Source of the DNA: Stereocaulon alpinum
Taxonomy: Eukaryota > Ascomycota > Lecanoromycetes > Lecanorales > Stereocaulaceae
Direction of reading: 5' to 3'
Assembly (NCBI GenBank): GCA_018257865.1
Contig: JAEUBA010000054.1
Coordinates: forward strand, 62,001-126,000
Length of the DNA: 64,000 nt
A program made the position numbers and the translations under genes. The notes beneath the pieces were generated by a model. That model was not told where the DNA came from and searched no databases. It worked only from the letters and a program-made list of their open reading frames with translations. Shown here piece by piece: positions 42,516-53,784 of the stretch. The first letter of the stretch is position 1; every line of letters begins with the position of its first letter.

Positions 42516-44700
42516 TCAACCAAACAACACCTCCTTCGACAATGATTGGGCCACGTCCCTCCACTCAACATCGCCATGCCCCGCATCGCTACGGCGCCAG
42601 ACTTCCTCGCAAATCTCCCAAGCAGTTACAATGTTATTCATACCCTGCCGTGTCTCAAGGTGGCGAAAGACAGTCCGTGCGACATTCCTGTCCACGTCTT
42701 CTACCGCCTCGCAGGCAGCTGTGAAGAGAGGCCAAACTAATGTTGCCATGGGGCCCGAGAAGATGACCACACGGAGGCAGGCTTGCAGAGTTTGTTTGGT
42801 GGGGGTTTGAACCTTGGCGTCGGAGCGGGGGTAGGATAAGATCATTCGGTAGAGAAACACGAAACACGCTTGTTTGTGGGCTTCCGCGTTGTTAAGAATA
42901 GACTGCAGGCGGGAATCATCTGCTGGGTTTTCAGTGGTAACTACCGAAGGAGGCAATTTAGGAATCCATTGCTGAAGGGCTAGCTCGATACTAGTAGTGT
43001 TGGTTTCGAAATCTGCACGCATGTTGTTGGCTTTGTCGTGGCCTGGGGACTGCCGTTCTTCTTTGTCGAGGTTGCGCTTTACGTCGATTAAGCTGGCCAG
43101 TCGATGGATAATGGGCCATAAATCTGCAACGAGGCCAAAGAGTGTGTCAACTGAAGCCATGGGAGAGCGGTCATGCACTGAGACAAAATCTTGAGCTGTT
43201 GGCACGAGGATTGTGCCAGACATAGGAGAGGAGCCAAATGAGAGGGCTGAAGCGACATCGAAGTAGCGGAATGCCTGAACATGTCAGTAGAGGCTCGGTA
43301 AAGGGCCCTATTTGCGTTTTACGTACTCTTTCGAGGAATGCACTGGTTGGGCCGCGCTTAGTTCTTCGTTCACGCATTATGGATAGAGCACCTCTTAAAT
43401 GACTATTTAAAACCGTTGAAGAGCCACTGCGAACAATCTTTTGCTAGATTAGTATTCTTGTTCCATTGCCCTCTTTTGGACGCAACTCACCTCGTAATAT
43501 AAAAGAAGAATAATTACAGCCAAAACCTCGTCTCGATTGCCTTCGTCTTTGTTTGCAATAAGGTTTGCCAGACCCTGTAAAGCTTTCGAGTGCAGATCTA
43601 GCGCTCTCTCTTCCACTTGCAGCCCTCGGTGCTCTAGATGGGCGCTTGAAATGGCGTAAATAGCATTCAGCAATGGAGGACTCTTCCGAGCCATTGGCAG
43701 AACCAGTTGTCTGAAGGGATTGCCAGAGTCCTCTTTGAAGACGATCAAATGACTTAAAACGTTACAAAAATGGTCTAGGAGACCGCGTCGAGATTCTCGA
43801 CTCGTGTATTCAGAATATGGTGGGAGGCTGGGGGACTGTGCGTGAAGGCTAGGCGTGAAGTCGTAAGGCGAGCCTCCGGATTGAGGCGAGAGAAAGGCGC
43901 TCGTAGGATCTGGGTATGAGCTACTTCTAGACAAGGCGGACGGCGGTGCGGTAAACATTTCTCTTGTAGTCACAATGTCTGGATCGTAGGCAGGAGGATC
44001 TCTGGCAAAGTTTTCCAAAGGATCCATGTGAAGATGCTTCACATCATCAAGGCTGGGCGCTGTCCGTGCAAAGCTATCGAGCGAAGTAAACGGAGGTAGA
44101 GGAGAGTTGATATCACCGAAGGTGTCGCTTCCGCAGCTCGAAGCGGAGTCACTGAAGACTGAATCGGCACTGTGAACTTCCCAACCTTCTGCGATTGCTG
44201 GTAGAGGTGGTGTGGGAGAATTCGAGAGAATGGAAGAGCCAGAACTGGAGTCCTGACGCAGGGCTTGCAGCCGGTCATGAAATCCATAATGCTGGCCTGG
44301 AGCAGTCGTTGGTGGTCTCATGCCCATGTGTTCGGGATTGGAGACGGTTCTCCTCCGCTTCCTGGGTTTGACCGGCTCATATTCACACCTCAACCCTCGT
44401 TCGAGGCAACGATCACACTGGGGCCGTTCTTCATTACATTTCTTCTTTTTGTCCTTGCTAGAAATATGGTAAGCATGTTGAGTACTGCTCTACTGTAGTG
44501 CAAAATATCTCACCAGTGAACACATCCTATAGAGAGAAAACATCATAACGGTCAGCGTCATGGTTTGTAAGGACAGTGATGTTACGCTATGCTGCAGAAG
44601 AGAGGAGGTAATGCTTACCGGCCCTTGAGCGCCGTTTAGGTATCTTGGCTGGCACTGGTCGATGGTAAAGCAGCATCATGGATGGAGAACAGTCAAACAT
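42516..44700 (-). CDS. Zn2Cys6 fungal transcription factor
   Basis: Five exons on the minus strand: 44700-44619, 44526-44514 (13 nt), 44457-43491, 43443-43327, 43274-42516, giving 645 residues. Seen after splicing: a basic stretch KRRSRAG and a canonical binuclear cluster with Cys29, Cys32, Cys39, Cys46, Cys49 and Cys56 (C-x2-C-x6-C-x6-C-x2-C-x6-C), followed by the basic PVKPRKRRR. The middle is low-complexity (Ser/Pro). The second half is the fungal transcription-factor domain of the Fungal_trans_2 type (ISSAHLEHRGLQVEERAL, AVIILLLYYE, GALSIM, TSAFLERAFRYFDV). It is a DNA-binding regulator; the target genes are unknown. The zinc cluster is split over three exons, the middle one coding essentially CVHC, so correct splicing is needed for function. 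Confidence 0.9.
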
Positions 44701-47700
44701 GTAGGTGTTATTATTGCAGTCACGGAGACCACAAGAATAGAAATGGATGGTGTTGAAGGAATTGTAGTGGACAGGGACGCGGCCTTTAAGGCAGATTGAT
44801 GATCACTTGCTGATCAGATAAAAAAGCATAGCATGCTTGAGCTTGATACACAGGGCTTGAGGGTTTAGAACGTAATGGGTATAGTTAGTAGAAGTTATAG
44901 CCGCACCGTTCTACACCGTTCGTTGCGAGGTTCTTGCGGGGTACAGATATTTTGGTATGTGTAGCAAGTAGGAGAAGTGTGGGGCACTGGTGGAACATAT
45001 GCCGGATGAACCAAGAGCTAAGTCCTAGGTACTCGGGCACAGGTAATGTTAAAGATTGCAGGGATGATTCCGTCCGGCAGGTTCTTTTTGACTCCTGTCA
45101 GGGTGAACAAGGAATTGAAAGACGGGGAAGGGCAAGGGACGTCATATGGAAGCGCGAATTCCACTCCTGTGGTGAATTCATTGGCGTTGGGCTGTTGGCT
45201 AGATTCCAATAGTGGCTGCTTCAGAAAGGACCAGGGTTACTTTAGTCACTACTGACAGACGCGATAGATGGATCTTCATAGCTTAGGGCTAGACCACCAA
45301 ACAACAAATCATGCTACTAGTCTTGAGTGTTAGTCTTTCCATCTTAGAGTTCTCACTAGACAGGGATCCTGACAGGGCCATGTCTTCCTGTCTGATCGGC
45401 ATTCTCGGCTCCAGCATCCATTAGGAAAGGCGCAAAGATCATCTTCGCTCTAGGAATTAGGCCCGATTGCTTCCTCCTCCACACTTCGTCGCAATTGGGT
45501 AGTGTTGATTGCTTGGCAACCCCCCCCCCTATCGATCGACAACCTTCTAGGGGCCTTCTAGCGGATTACCGAAATCGTAACCATATGCTGAAATGATCGG
45601 TGAGCGCTTACGTAGCAAGCCACCCAGACCCCAATATCAACCTTCGTCTCATCATCGTCCAACTTACAACGCTCGACAATAACCGAAAGTGGCAAGTCCT
45701 TGCTAGACTCTCCAGTACCCCACCATCTCTGCCGCCTGTGCGTGCTTCATCACCGTTCCTGCGTGACGGAAATACCTGAAACAATCCCCAAGAACAATCG
45801 CCCAGGCTGCGTTTCGACACACTTCCGTGCATCAGCAGATGCGGCGTTGTGTCTTGAGCCTTCAGAGCGCGATAATCAGAACTCTATCTTCGCTGAAATG
45901 CTCGAGATCTAGGCACGGATGATCCAATTTGTTACCCAACTTAGAACAACATGAAACCTGAAACCAGAGAGCCGCCCTCTAGTACTCCTTAGGTGAGCGA
46001 GCATGCGTTTGTTTCGAGTGGCACTGTTAGCCTCCACTACCGTTTTTATCATTAAACTTGGCCGCTGCAGGCATCAATCTGCTTGGAATTGATTGGACCT
46101 CTGTTCTGTCGCTTCTAACATCCTTATTATGAGGTAAGATCAACGCTAAGCCGAATCCTCCACAGTAAATGAGCGGCGAGCTATTCCTACAACCGCGCAA
46201 ACGGATAACAAGGGCGATACAAAGAACATTCCTCCGAAAGCTTTGTCTTGACTGGGGTTCTCCAGTTAGGCTGATTAATGTATTGATCAGTGGGTACGGG
46301 TCCACCTCACTTTCATCAACATCTTAGCATTTTGCGTCTTCGGAATTTCTTGATAATGCCCGCCAGATCTTTGGTCGTGTTCGACTGGGATATCATGTGC
46401 GTTCCCGACTACGCAGACATGGCTGCATGACTGGTCAACAAAAACCAAGAAACGTGGGATGAGAAAGCCTCGTGGGTCGGCCTGGGGTCTTGAGCTTGGA
46501 CGTTTGAGTCGAGATGATTTTCTAGATCAAATATTACTCCTTCGTGGCGTTCCCTGGGTCTGGCCAGCTCGCGAGTGGCAAGAGCTATGGAGGTTTTGGG
46601 AATACGAGGCTACTATTGATGCTGCTAGTGCTTGGAGACAGAGTCACCAGATTCTGCTACTGTAAGCACCGCATAACAGGATAGCCCGGGCGGTGGTGAC
46701 GCCCACTGCACCTGATCGTCTTTTGAACTCTTCTTTCGTGGCTGCGGGCATAGATTGCCATGACGAGATTGAGGTGTTTCCAAGCTGACACTCACTGGCT
46801 CGAAATGCCCTCACAGCTACGACTCGCTGACCGAACATAAGGCGTTCTGGTCTTGTGGTTCCAAGTGGATCCGCCGTCTTCCATACAAGCGGTGCAATCT
46901 TCTCCAATCATTGACCTTTGGTAATCTCGATGAAGCACAACATACAAGTCTTCCCGAGGCGATCTTTCTGATGGCGCCATGGCTGTTCGGTACCTGATAA
47001 GATTCTCGCCAGTAGGAGGAAAGACCTAGGGGGAGCGAATAAAACAATCGGTGATTTATGGACACATTTGTCTGCCTTGTCAAATGCATGGAGGTCCTTC
47101 GAGGTTTTCTCCGGCGTCATAGCTTCGGTGAACCCTGCGAAGTTGACCCCAATTTTTGTTTCAAAGTACGCGACCCTCAACAATGTGGCCCATGCTTGTC
47201 TCCGTTTCACAGAGACATTAGCTGATGTAATTTTAGATGCGACACTTTACTTTGGTGCGGCCTCGCAATCCGCTAGTCTTGTGCATTTCATGTTCGAATG
47301 AGATCCCTGGATTGCAACAGCCTCTGTCGTTGCGATCTGGAAACCCACCAATATACGGCTAAGCTAAGCTGATGAAGGATATGAGCATTCCGCTACACGT
47401 AACCGGATCTGCAGGCAACCTTGTTCATTGCTTCCTGGAACCATTGAGCACTAATTGGTATACTTTGAAACATGTGAAAGCATCGAGATTTAGTGGTACC
47501 AATTAGGTATAGGCACTTTGAGCTGGATATCGCCTTCATACTGTCGTGCGCCATTTTATGGGCCTTGTCCTTCCGTACCAATAGCTGTTTGTCCGAGGTG
47601 AGAGTGGTGTCGTGGCTATCTTGACACTCAGGCAAATACGTATGTGATTGGATATCACATCTACCTGTAGCTCGGTCGAGAATATTTCGAATCATGCAAA

Positions 47701-49899
47701 GCTCCTTGACATCGGAAGAATTGTCAGTATCCTCATACGCAGAGCGTGCATTTAGTCTCTCGATAGGGTAGTATGAAGGATGAGAGGTCGCTTCTCCGCA
47801 ATTCGGAGATATCGTATGTCAGTGTCCCACGTGTGACAGACACATCTGCAAGCAAGCATCGCATGAAGAATCTACCCCGGAACTTGACGCAAATCTCCTG
47901 CATCTGCCGCGACATATCCCCAGGATCGTCCATGTGATAACGGGCTTTTTGTTCAGCGGTAGGCTTATAAGGTCGCATCATTTATCGTCGGATTTACGGG
48001 AAGGTATAGGCACGGCAAAGCTGATTGGAGTCGGGTGACGGTTGTCGTAAATCGCTAACGGTTTCATAGAGGAAGGAACTCTGTACTGAATAACACTCAC
48101 TTCTAACTTTCTCAATGTTGCAGTGTTCTAGGTGAGGGAATATTGCCACTGATGGTGGTCCCAAGTGACCCTTACAAGTCCATTAGAGAAGTAAGTAGGT
48201 CTAGATGTTGCGCCGAGGAGCCAGAGAAGAGAAAGCCAGATCTTAATCGCAAATTGGAAGCCCAAACCTACTCACGCAGGCTGTGAGTTCTCTTGTTGTC
48301 CCCAACTCAACGTTTGGTTGTTCGACTCCTAGCAGCGGTCCTAATGAAAAGACTTGGAGACCTGATGCGTCTCATAAAGGGACACCATCCTGATAGGCAG
48401 GCAATTTGTCACTCCAACCATTTTCAAAGAGCACGTGCAACCCGAGTCCTGGCAAGAACGTGACGGTAGTATGTGCTTCTAAGTCATGACTTTCTAGGCA
48501 TCCACGACTCCTCAGCCCTTGCTCCAAGTGAGCCTGCAACCCATTGTATGGCTTGTGCAGGTCGGTGAGCAGGACAACAACAGCATAAAACCCTGAGTCT
48601 GTGAGAGCAATCCTTAGGCGTGGCAAACTCGACTTTGGTCATGGGTTATGGTATGAAGCAGGCGAAGGAAGAACAAGCTACAAGCCTCGAATTCCGACGG
48701 TTCGATCCTGGTCACCACAAACGAGAGCATGATAGGAGCATTTCTGAGGAGCCAAGTTCAAGGTAAGATAATCACGGCGTAGACTGCAAGTAGGCGGTAT
48801 CGTGGCATTGTGGCAAAGTCACTCCTAGGCATAATATCAACAGACTATTCAAGGGCTAGAGTAATTACCGTGAAGGAATCTACTAGCGCCACTACCACCA
48901 GGCTACCGAGCGCAGACACAGCCTCACTATGAAATGCCCTCGATGGCACCGCAACGACTTTGCAACGATGTTGTCATGCTTATATTTTAAGTCCTCGATC
49001 ACCTCCCGGATCATGTATGTCTGAACGATAGTCTGGTGGGCCATTTATCTCAAACAACTACCTCGTTCTCGTGCCGCATGTCATTGAAGATTGAGTGCCA
49101 CGTATACCTGCTTTGTAAGGATACATGGCTGTCACTGGGTTGACATCATCCCTTCGACGGCCAGACCTCCATCATGGTCAGGCTTAGGGTTGTGGACTTG
49201 TCTGGCCGTCGAAGGGACAACTAGAGATGGCTTCTAGCAGCCGGGCGTCTAATGATCTGTTGTCTGAGTATGAGAAGACTTTACCTTAACGAGGATGGCA
49301 ATGGGACAATCGTCTCCGAGATCCAGCTTACGGGCGACATCCGTTACAACATAGTTCCAGGCGGCTACGACGCCATGCCTTATGGCTACAAAGGTTGACT
49401 GTCCGGTTGGGACCCAGAAGCCCGGCAAAGCGCGACGCCGCAATATCTGGAGAGTGTTAGAGCCAGATATGTTTTCAATGAGGTAGTCAAACAATGCTCT
49501 AGAGACGCTGCCATAGATGACCGTGGTGGACTATTAGACAGAGATCCATTGGCCTTTGGAGTGCATTAGTACTTGTCAATCGAATCAGATCTGCGGATTG
49601 AAGCCCAATACATACATCTTTTTTTATAGAATACCGCTACCAGCACAAACTCTATGAGGCATTAGCGGGAAACATTGTATATCGAATCTTCTTGCAGGTA
49701 GACGCATCTCTGGTGATTGTAGAGTGACGGAGGTATTGTTTCCTGGGTCCTAAATCCGAGATGGCGCTAAGCCGCTAGCCCACCCTCAAGGAAAAGATCC
49801 GGTTTCAATTGTCCACCTTCAGCTCCATTATTCAATCCTTTCCCAACTCAACCTCTTCATCCTCCTATACATTATCATCTCCCCTCCTGTAGATCCACG
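44701..49899. other. Second gene-poor stretch of about 5.2 kb
   Basis: No gene could be supported. Some ORFs have a protein-like look but no recognisable family: 46459-46665 (plus), 47733-47981 (minus), 48372-48626 (minus) and 49249-49494 (minus, containing STFVAIRHGVVAAWNYVVTD). They lie among many stop codons and may be remnants. A C10-11 run occurs at about 45520. Confidence 0.45.
49149..49217. repeat. 18-bp perfect inverted repeat (hairpin)
   Basis: Arm 49149-49166 (TCCCTTCGACGGCCAGAC) is the exact reverse complement of 49200-49217, around a 33-nt spacer. It is GC-rich and would fold stably in RNA or single-stranded DNA. No flanking coding region explains it. Confidence 0.75.
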
Positions 49900-51069
49900 A
49901 TGGCTGCATCAGCACCCCCTTCGTCGACAGGGTCGACGAAGCTCGACGGCATCGTCCAAAAGACCGCGGCCCAGACCCCAGAGAAGCTTAGTGGTCTTGC
50001 GTTGTATTCGAGGTTTGCTCTGGCCGGCGCTGTCTGCTGTTCCGTCACTCATGGAGGTCTTACACCCGTTGATGTGTAAGTATCACATCCAGGCCTGTCG
50101 CTTCCTCAGCTGATGATCGTCGCGCTCAGGGTGAAGACACGGATACAGCTCGATCCCCTGACCTACAACAAGGGCATGATTGGTGGCTTCCGTCAAGTCA
50201 TTGCGAAAGAAGGTGCCGGCGCACTCTTGACCGGCTTTGGTCCAACTGCCGCTGGATACTTTCTACAAGGCGCCTTTAAATTTGGGGGCTACGAGCTTTT
50301 CAAGCAACAATGCATTAACTATTTCGGCTACGAGACCGCATCGAACAATCGGACAGCTGTCTACCTGGCCTCCTCTGCTCTCGCAGAATTCTTTGCAGAT
50401 ATCGCGCTTTGCCCGTTAGAAGCAACCAGGATCCGACTTGTCTCAGAGCCTACATTCGCCAGTGGCTTGTTGAGTGGTTTCGGTAAGATTGCGAGCCAGG
50501 AGGGCCTCGGCGCGTTCTACTCTGGGTTCGGACCCATCCTTTTCAAGCAGTAAGTCAGCAAGGACCGGGACAGCATCTTCTTGTGGCTAATCCTACGCAA
50601 GGGTGCCATATACGATGGCCAAATTCGTCGTCTATGAGAAGGTCTCCGAGGCTGTTTACAGACGTGTGGATAAATCCACGGCCTCTGGTGGCATGCAGAC
50701 CACTATCAATCTAGGCTCTGGTCTCATTGCTGGGTTCGCCGCTGCCATTGTCTCACAACCCGCGGACACAATGCTCAGTAAGATCAACAAGACCAAAGGA
50801 CTTCCAGGAGAGGGCACCACGAGCCGTTTGATCAAGATCGCGAAGGAGCTTGGGCTACGTGGAAGTTACACTGGTCTTGGTGCACGGCTGTTTCTGGTGG
50901 GCCTGATTACTGCAGGGCAATTCGCGATTTACGGTAAGCATACAATGCAGAGTTCTTCTCGACATGATGAAGATGATTTCGTAATGACTCAGGATGTTCG
51001 ACTAACTTGGCCACAGGTGATATCAAAAAGATCTTGAATGCTACCGGAGGCGTGGAATTGGCACACTGA
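49900..51069 (+). CDS. MIR1: Mitochondrial phosphate carrier
   Basis: Exons 49900-50075, 50130-50549, 50602-50933 and 51017-51069 give 326 residues. It imports phosphate with protons (or against hydroxide) across the mitochondrial inner membrane. Seen: three carrier repeats with PVDVVKTR, PLEATRIR and PADTMLSK, plus GFGPTAAGYFLQGAFKFGGYE and the closing TAGQFAIYGDIKK. A second copy of the C-terminal coding segment follows (51054-51114 and 51165-51196, GTLTAGQFAIYGDIKKLLG then ATGGVEIAK). From the same donor (50934), an alternative acceptor at 51074-51075 joined to that second copy stays in frame and would give a 332-residue isoform with QFAIYG twice. The second copy is closer to the usual family ending, so the functional terminus is uncertain. 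Confidence 0.9.
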
Positions 51070-51196
51070 CCGCAGGTCAATTCGCCATCTACGGCGATAT
51101 CAAGAAGCTTCTCGGTGTGTATTGGCCGCATTATCGTTTGCAGAACATTTGCTAACAGACACAGGCGCGACCGGTGGTGTAGAAATCGCGAAATAA
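51054..51196 (+). other. Duplicated 3' end of the phosphate carrier gene
   Basis: Reads GTLTAGQFAIYGDIKKLLG (51060-51114), an intron 51115-51164, and ATGGVEIAK with a TAA stop at 51194-51196. It overlaps the stop codon of the first terminal exon in a different frame. It could be used as an alternative last exon pair or be an unused relic. Confidence 0.7.
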
Positions 51197-51662
51197 AGCA
51201 TCACGGCTACTGTTTCTCATAAGGGTACCGTTCAGAGGCGTTTCAATCATTTGCATGCCAGCGAGCTTTACGAACGCTCAGCAGGCATTGAAGGGGCTAG
51301 GATACTCATGCTTCTATGTCCAGCATGTAAATCTGGCTTGCATGTAATACTATGGCTGATAATAGACGAATAGACTTCTTATTTCGTTCACACATGAGAA
51401 AATTTTGACAGCCAGTAGGCTTAAAACGTGTCTGCCAAGACATGAAATGTCGTTTTGGGGTCCAAATGGTCGTCTCTCCTGGCAACGGTAGCGCAGAAAC
51501 TGTAAACAATGGAAGCCGCAATACACTAGCCGAATAGCTTCATACCGAAACCCAAAATCGCGGTGCTCAAGTTTTATATCTCGCTGCTCCACTGCCGCAG
51601 CATTGCAACACAGCATTTTGCGCCACTGACCCTACAGCTAATCCTACCAGAGCGCATACGAG
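51197..51662. other. Intergenic stretch, no gene seen
   Basis: 466 bp between two co-directional genes; short ORFs only. Confidence 0.4.
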
Positions 51663-53330
51663 ATGGAGTCCACCTCGGTGGAAGACTTCCAGGATTACCA
51701 CAATCGCCAGCCAATCGTAGGTATAGACGATGACCTGCCTTCTTCACCACGACCACTCAATCACTCAATCAGTGGCATTCGACATGACATAGATGATGAC
51801 GAGGTCTCCCTCTCAGGCTCAGGGCACCACTCCAGTGGTCCTGACGAAGCCGTCTTCGACCACCCCACACGCGCGAGCTCTCCACGCACCTCAAACGGCT
51901 CTGACGACGAAATCTCGATTCTAGAATCCCACTATGAGCCCCAGCACCACACGTCCTCACCCTTCACGCCTATCAAGACCCACTCCGCCTTCCGACACCC
52001 TTCCTCCGTCCGAGCAATGCAAATGGACACCACACCTCCACACTTGATGTCACCCTCCTCCCAACAACGCCACAAGCTCTATACACCCTCACGACGAGAC
52101 ACACCACGTTCCGCTCGCTCCCATCGCAGCACTATGAGCTTAGGCGGCTCCACAAAATACAGCCCGACGAAGAAACCCAAGAAAGAATACCCACTGGTGC
52201 TCCTGCACGTCACCCTCCTTCCAATCCCTCTCGTCTACTCTCCACAAGTCATGGAAAGTGTCCTCCCACCCTCAATTCTAGAGAATTGGAAGCTTCTTCA
52301 AGAAAAAGCCACAGACACAGTCTTGGAGCGTGGTGTACTCATCCCACACCCAAAGGAAGACTACGACCTTCTTGAAGAACGCCTCCTCGAGTCTCTCGAA
52401 CTCAAGACCCCTCGAATCCTCAAGTGCGGCCATTTCCATCTGTCACCTGAAGAAGAAGCAGACGTCTTAGGCAGCGACACAGAAAACGAGGACAGCGACG
52501 CAGAAGACGCAGACATCTGCCTCGACTGTGGTCGCCGTATCCGCGACGGTAAATACGGCAGCGCTGGCACAGGTAGCAAGAGATGGAGTATCAAACTCTT
52601 CGCTGCTAACGGTCTGATGAGAGCTGGAGCTTGGTCAGCGGCATGGCGGGAAATGGAGCGTGTGGATGTAGAAATATTGCCATGGATGGAAGAAGATATG
52701 AAGCGCGAGCTTGAACTAAGGCGCGAAGAAGAGGAGAGATTTCGAGCTGACCAAATCCGGGCAGAGCAAGAGGAAGGCGTAGGTGGATTGGATAATGAGA
52801 GATTGAGAGATATCTATGGAGGAGATCCACAAGCTTTCGTTGATGGCTTTGGAGAAGATTTGGCGAGGACCCCGCAACCGACGCCGAGGAAACAGAAGGC
52901 CAGAAAGCAGGAGGATATGCCGCTTTGGGATCTCTTCCGCGACTATATCCACCATACTGCTCGGGATCGGAGGAATATTGCCATTTTCCTACTCAGCTTC
53001 ATCGTCTTGTTCCTTTCTCTGCGGTCGCCAGCACCGCCACAACGGACGGATTTCGCACTTCGAACTCCGACCCAGAGCTTTTCGACGCCGGTGGCACAAC
53101 TCGCAGAGAGTGGTATAGGTGCTGCTGTATCAAAAGCTCCTACTTCTATAGCGAGCGCTGTATCGTCGAGCTCCTCGCCATCTCCGGAGGCGGTGCCGAA
53201 GGAAGAGACGAAGGTGGAAGCGAGTCAGGCGTCTCCTGAAAAGAGCGAGGAGCAGGAAGAGGGAGAGAATCAAGGGTCGTCGTGGATAGAAGCTGCTGAG
53301 GACGTGGTAGGGGAGATGCTTGGAGATTGA
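51663..53330 (+). CDS. Conserved fungal one-span membrane protein, function unknown
   Basis: A 555-residue single-exon protein. Seen: a disordered Ser/Pro/Asp-rich N-terminal third (1-170); a conserved core beginning YPLVLLHVTLLPIPLVYSPQ and running through VLPPSILENWKLLQEK and ERGVLIPHPKEDYDLLEERL; and a Cys/His pair of motifs (LKCGHFH near 255, ICLDCGRR near 285) that could bind a metal. A charged coiled-coil-like stretch follows (MKRELELRREEEERFRADQ), then one hydrophobic segment at about 438-455 (IAIFLLSFIVLFLSLRS) and a Ser/Glu-rich tail. I have the impression of a protein conserved across ascomycetes but cannot name it. The topology suggests an ER or nuclear-envelope protein with a large cytosolic or nuclear N-terminal part. 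Confidence 0.75.
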   Translation: MESTSVEDFQDYHNRQPIVGIDDDLPSSPRPLNHSISGIRHDIDDDEVSLSGSGHHSSGPDEAVFDHPTRASSPRTSNGSDDEISILESHYEPQHHTSSPFTPIKTHSAFRHPSSVRAMQMDTTPPHLMSPSSQQRHKLYTPSRRDTPRSARSHRSTMSLGGSTKYSPTKKPKKEYPLVLLHVTLLPIPLVYSPQVMESVLPPSILENWKLLQEKATDTVLERGVLIPHPKEDYDLLEERLLESLELKTPRILKCGHFHLSPEEEADVLGSDTENEDSDAEDADICLDCGRRIRDGKYGSAGTGSKRWSIKLFAANGLMRAGAWSAAWREMERVDVEILPWMEEDMKRELELRREEEERFRADQIRAEQEEGVGGLDNERLRDIYGGDPQAFVDGFGEDLARTPQPTPRKQKARKQEDMPLWDLFRDYIHHTARDRRNIAIFLLSFIVLFLSLRSPAPPQRTDFALRTPTQSFSTPVAQLAESGIGAAVSKAPTSIASAVSSSSSPSPEAVPKEETKVEASQASPEKSEEQEEGENQGSSWIEAAEDVVGEMLGD

Positions 53331-53784
53331 AGAAATTGAGGGATGAGGGTGGATAAGGTTGGCTAGTGACGTTTGCATTCGATGCTGTTGTTGAGCGAAG
53401 CGTTCTTTCTTGTGGTGTTGAGTACTTGGAGAGATACCATTTGAGCGGGTTTGGGAATGGAAGTATACAGAAGGCAGAAGAGACAGATAATGGACGAAGA
53501 CTACTTTACGCTCGGTAGTAGATAAGTTCCGGCGTCAAATAATGACCATGTTTCAACTTTATCAAAATATAAGATCCATATCGTCGTGCATATACACTTA
53601 TCCTCAGCGCTGTAAGCAAAAAGAACAATCACTATTTCGTGCTTCAGTAGAAAGCGTACGTCTCTCCCGACGCACTTGATCGTTGAGGACTCATCCCCCC
53701 TCCCTTCATAAGTCTGTTGAAGACTAACGAACTCCCACTTCTCTGCTTCGACCCCTTCCCCTATATACCCCATCCCAGCCCCAC
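53331..53784. other. Intergenic stretch between convergent genes
   Basis: 454 bp with no supported gene; it should hold both 3' untranslated regions. Confidence 0.4.

Noticed and set aside
48661..48760. tRNA B-box-like sequence GGTTCGATCC
   Set aside because: The flanking bases do not form a T-arm stem and no matching A box or acceptor stem was found upstream.
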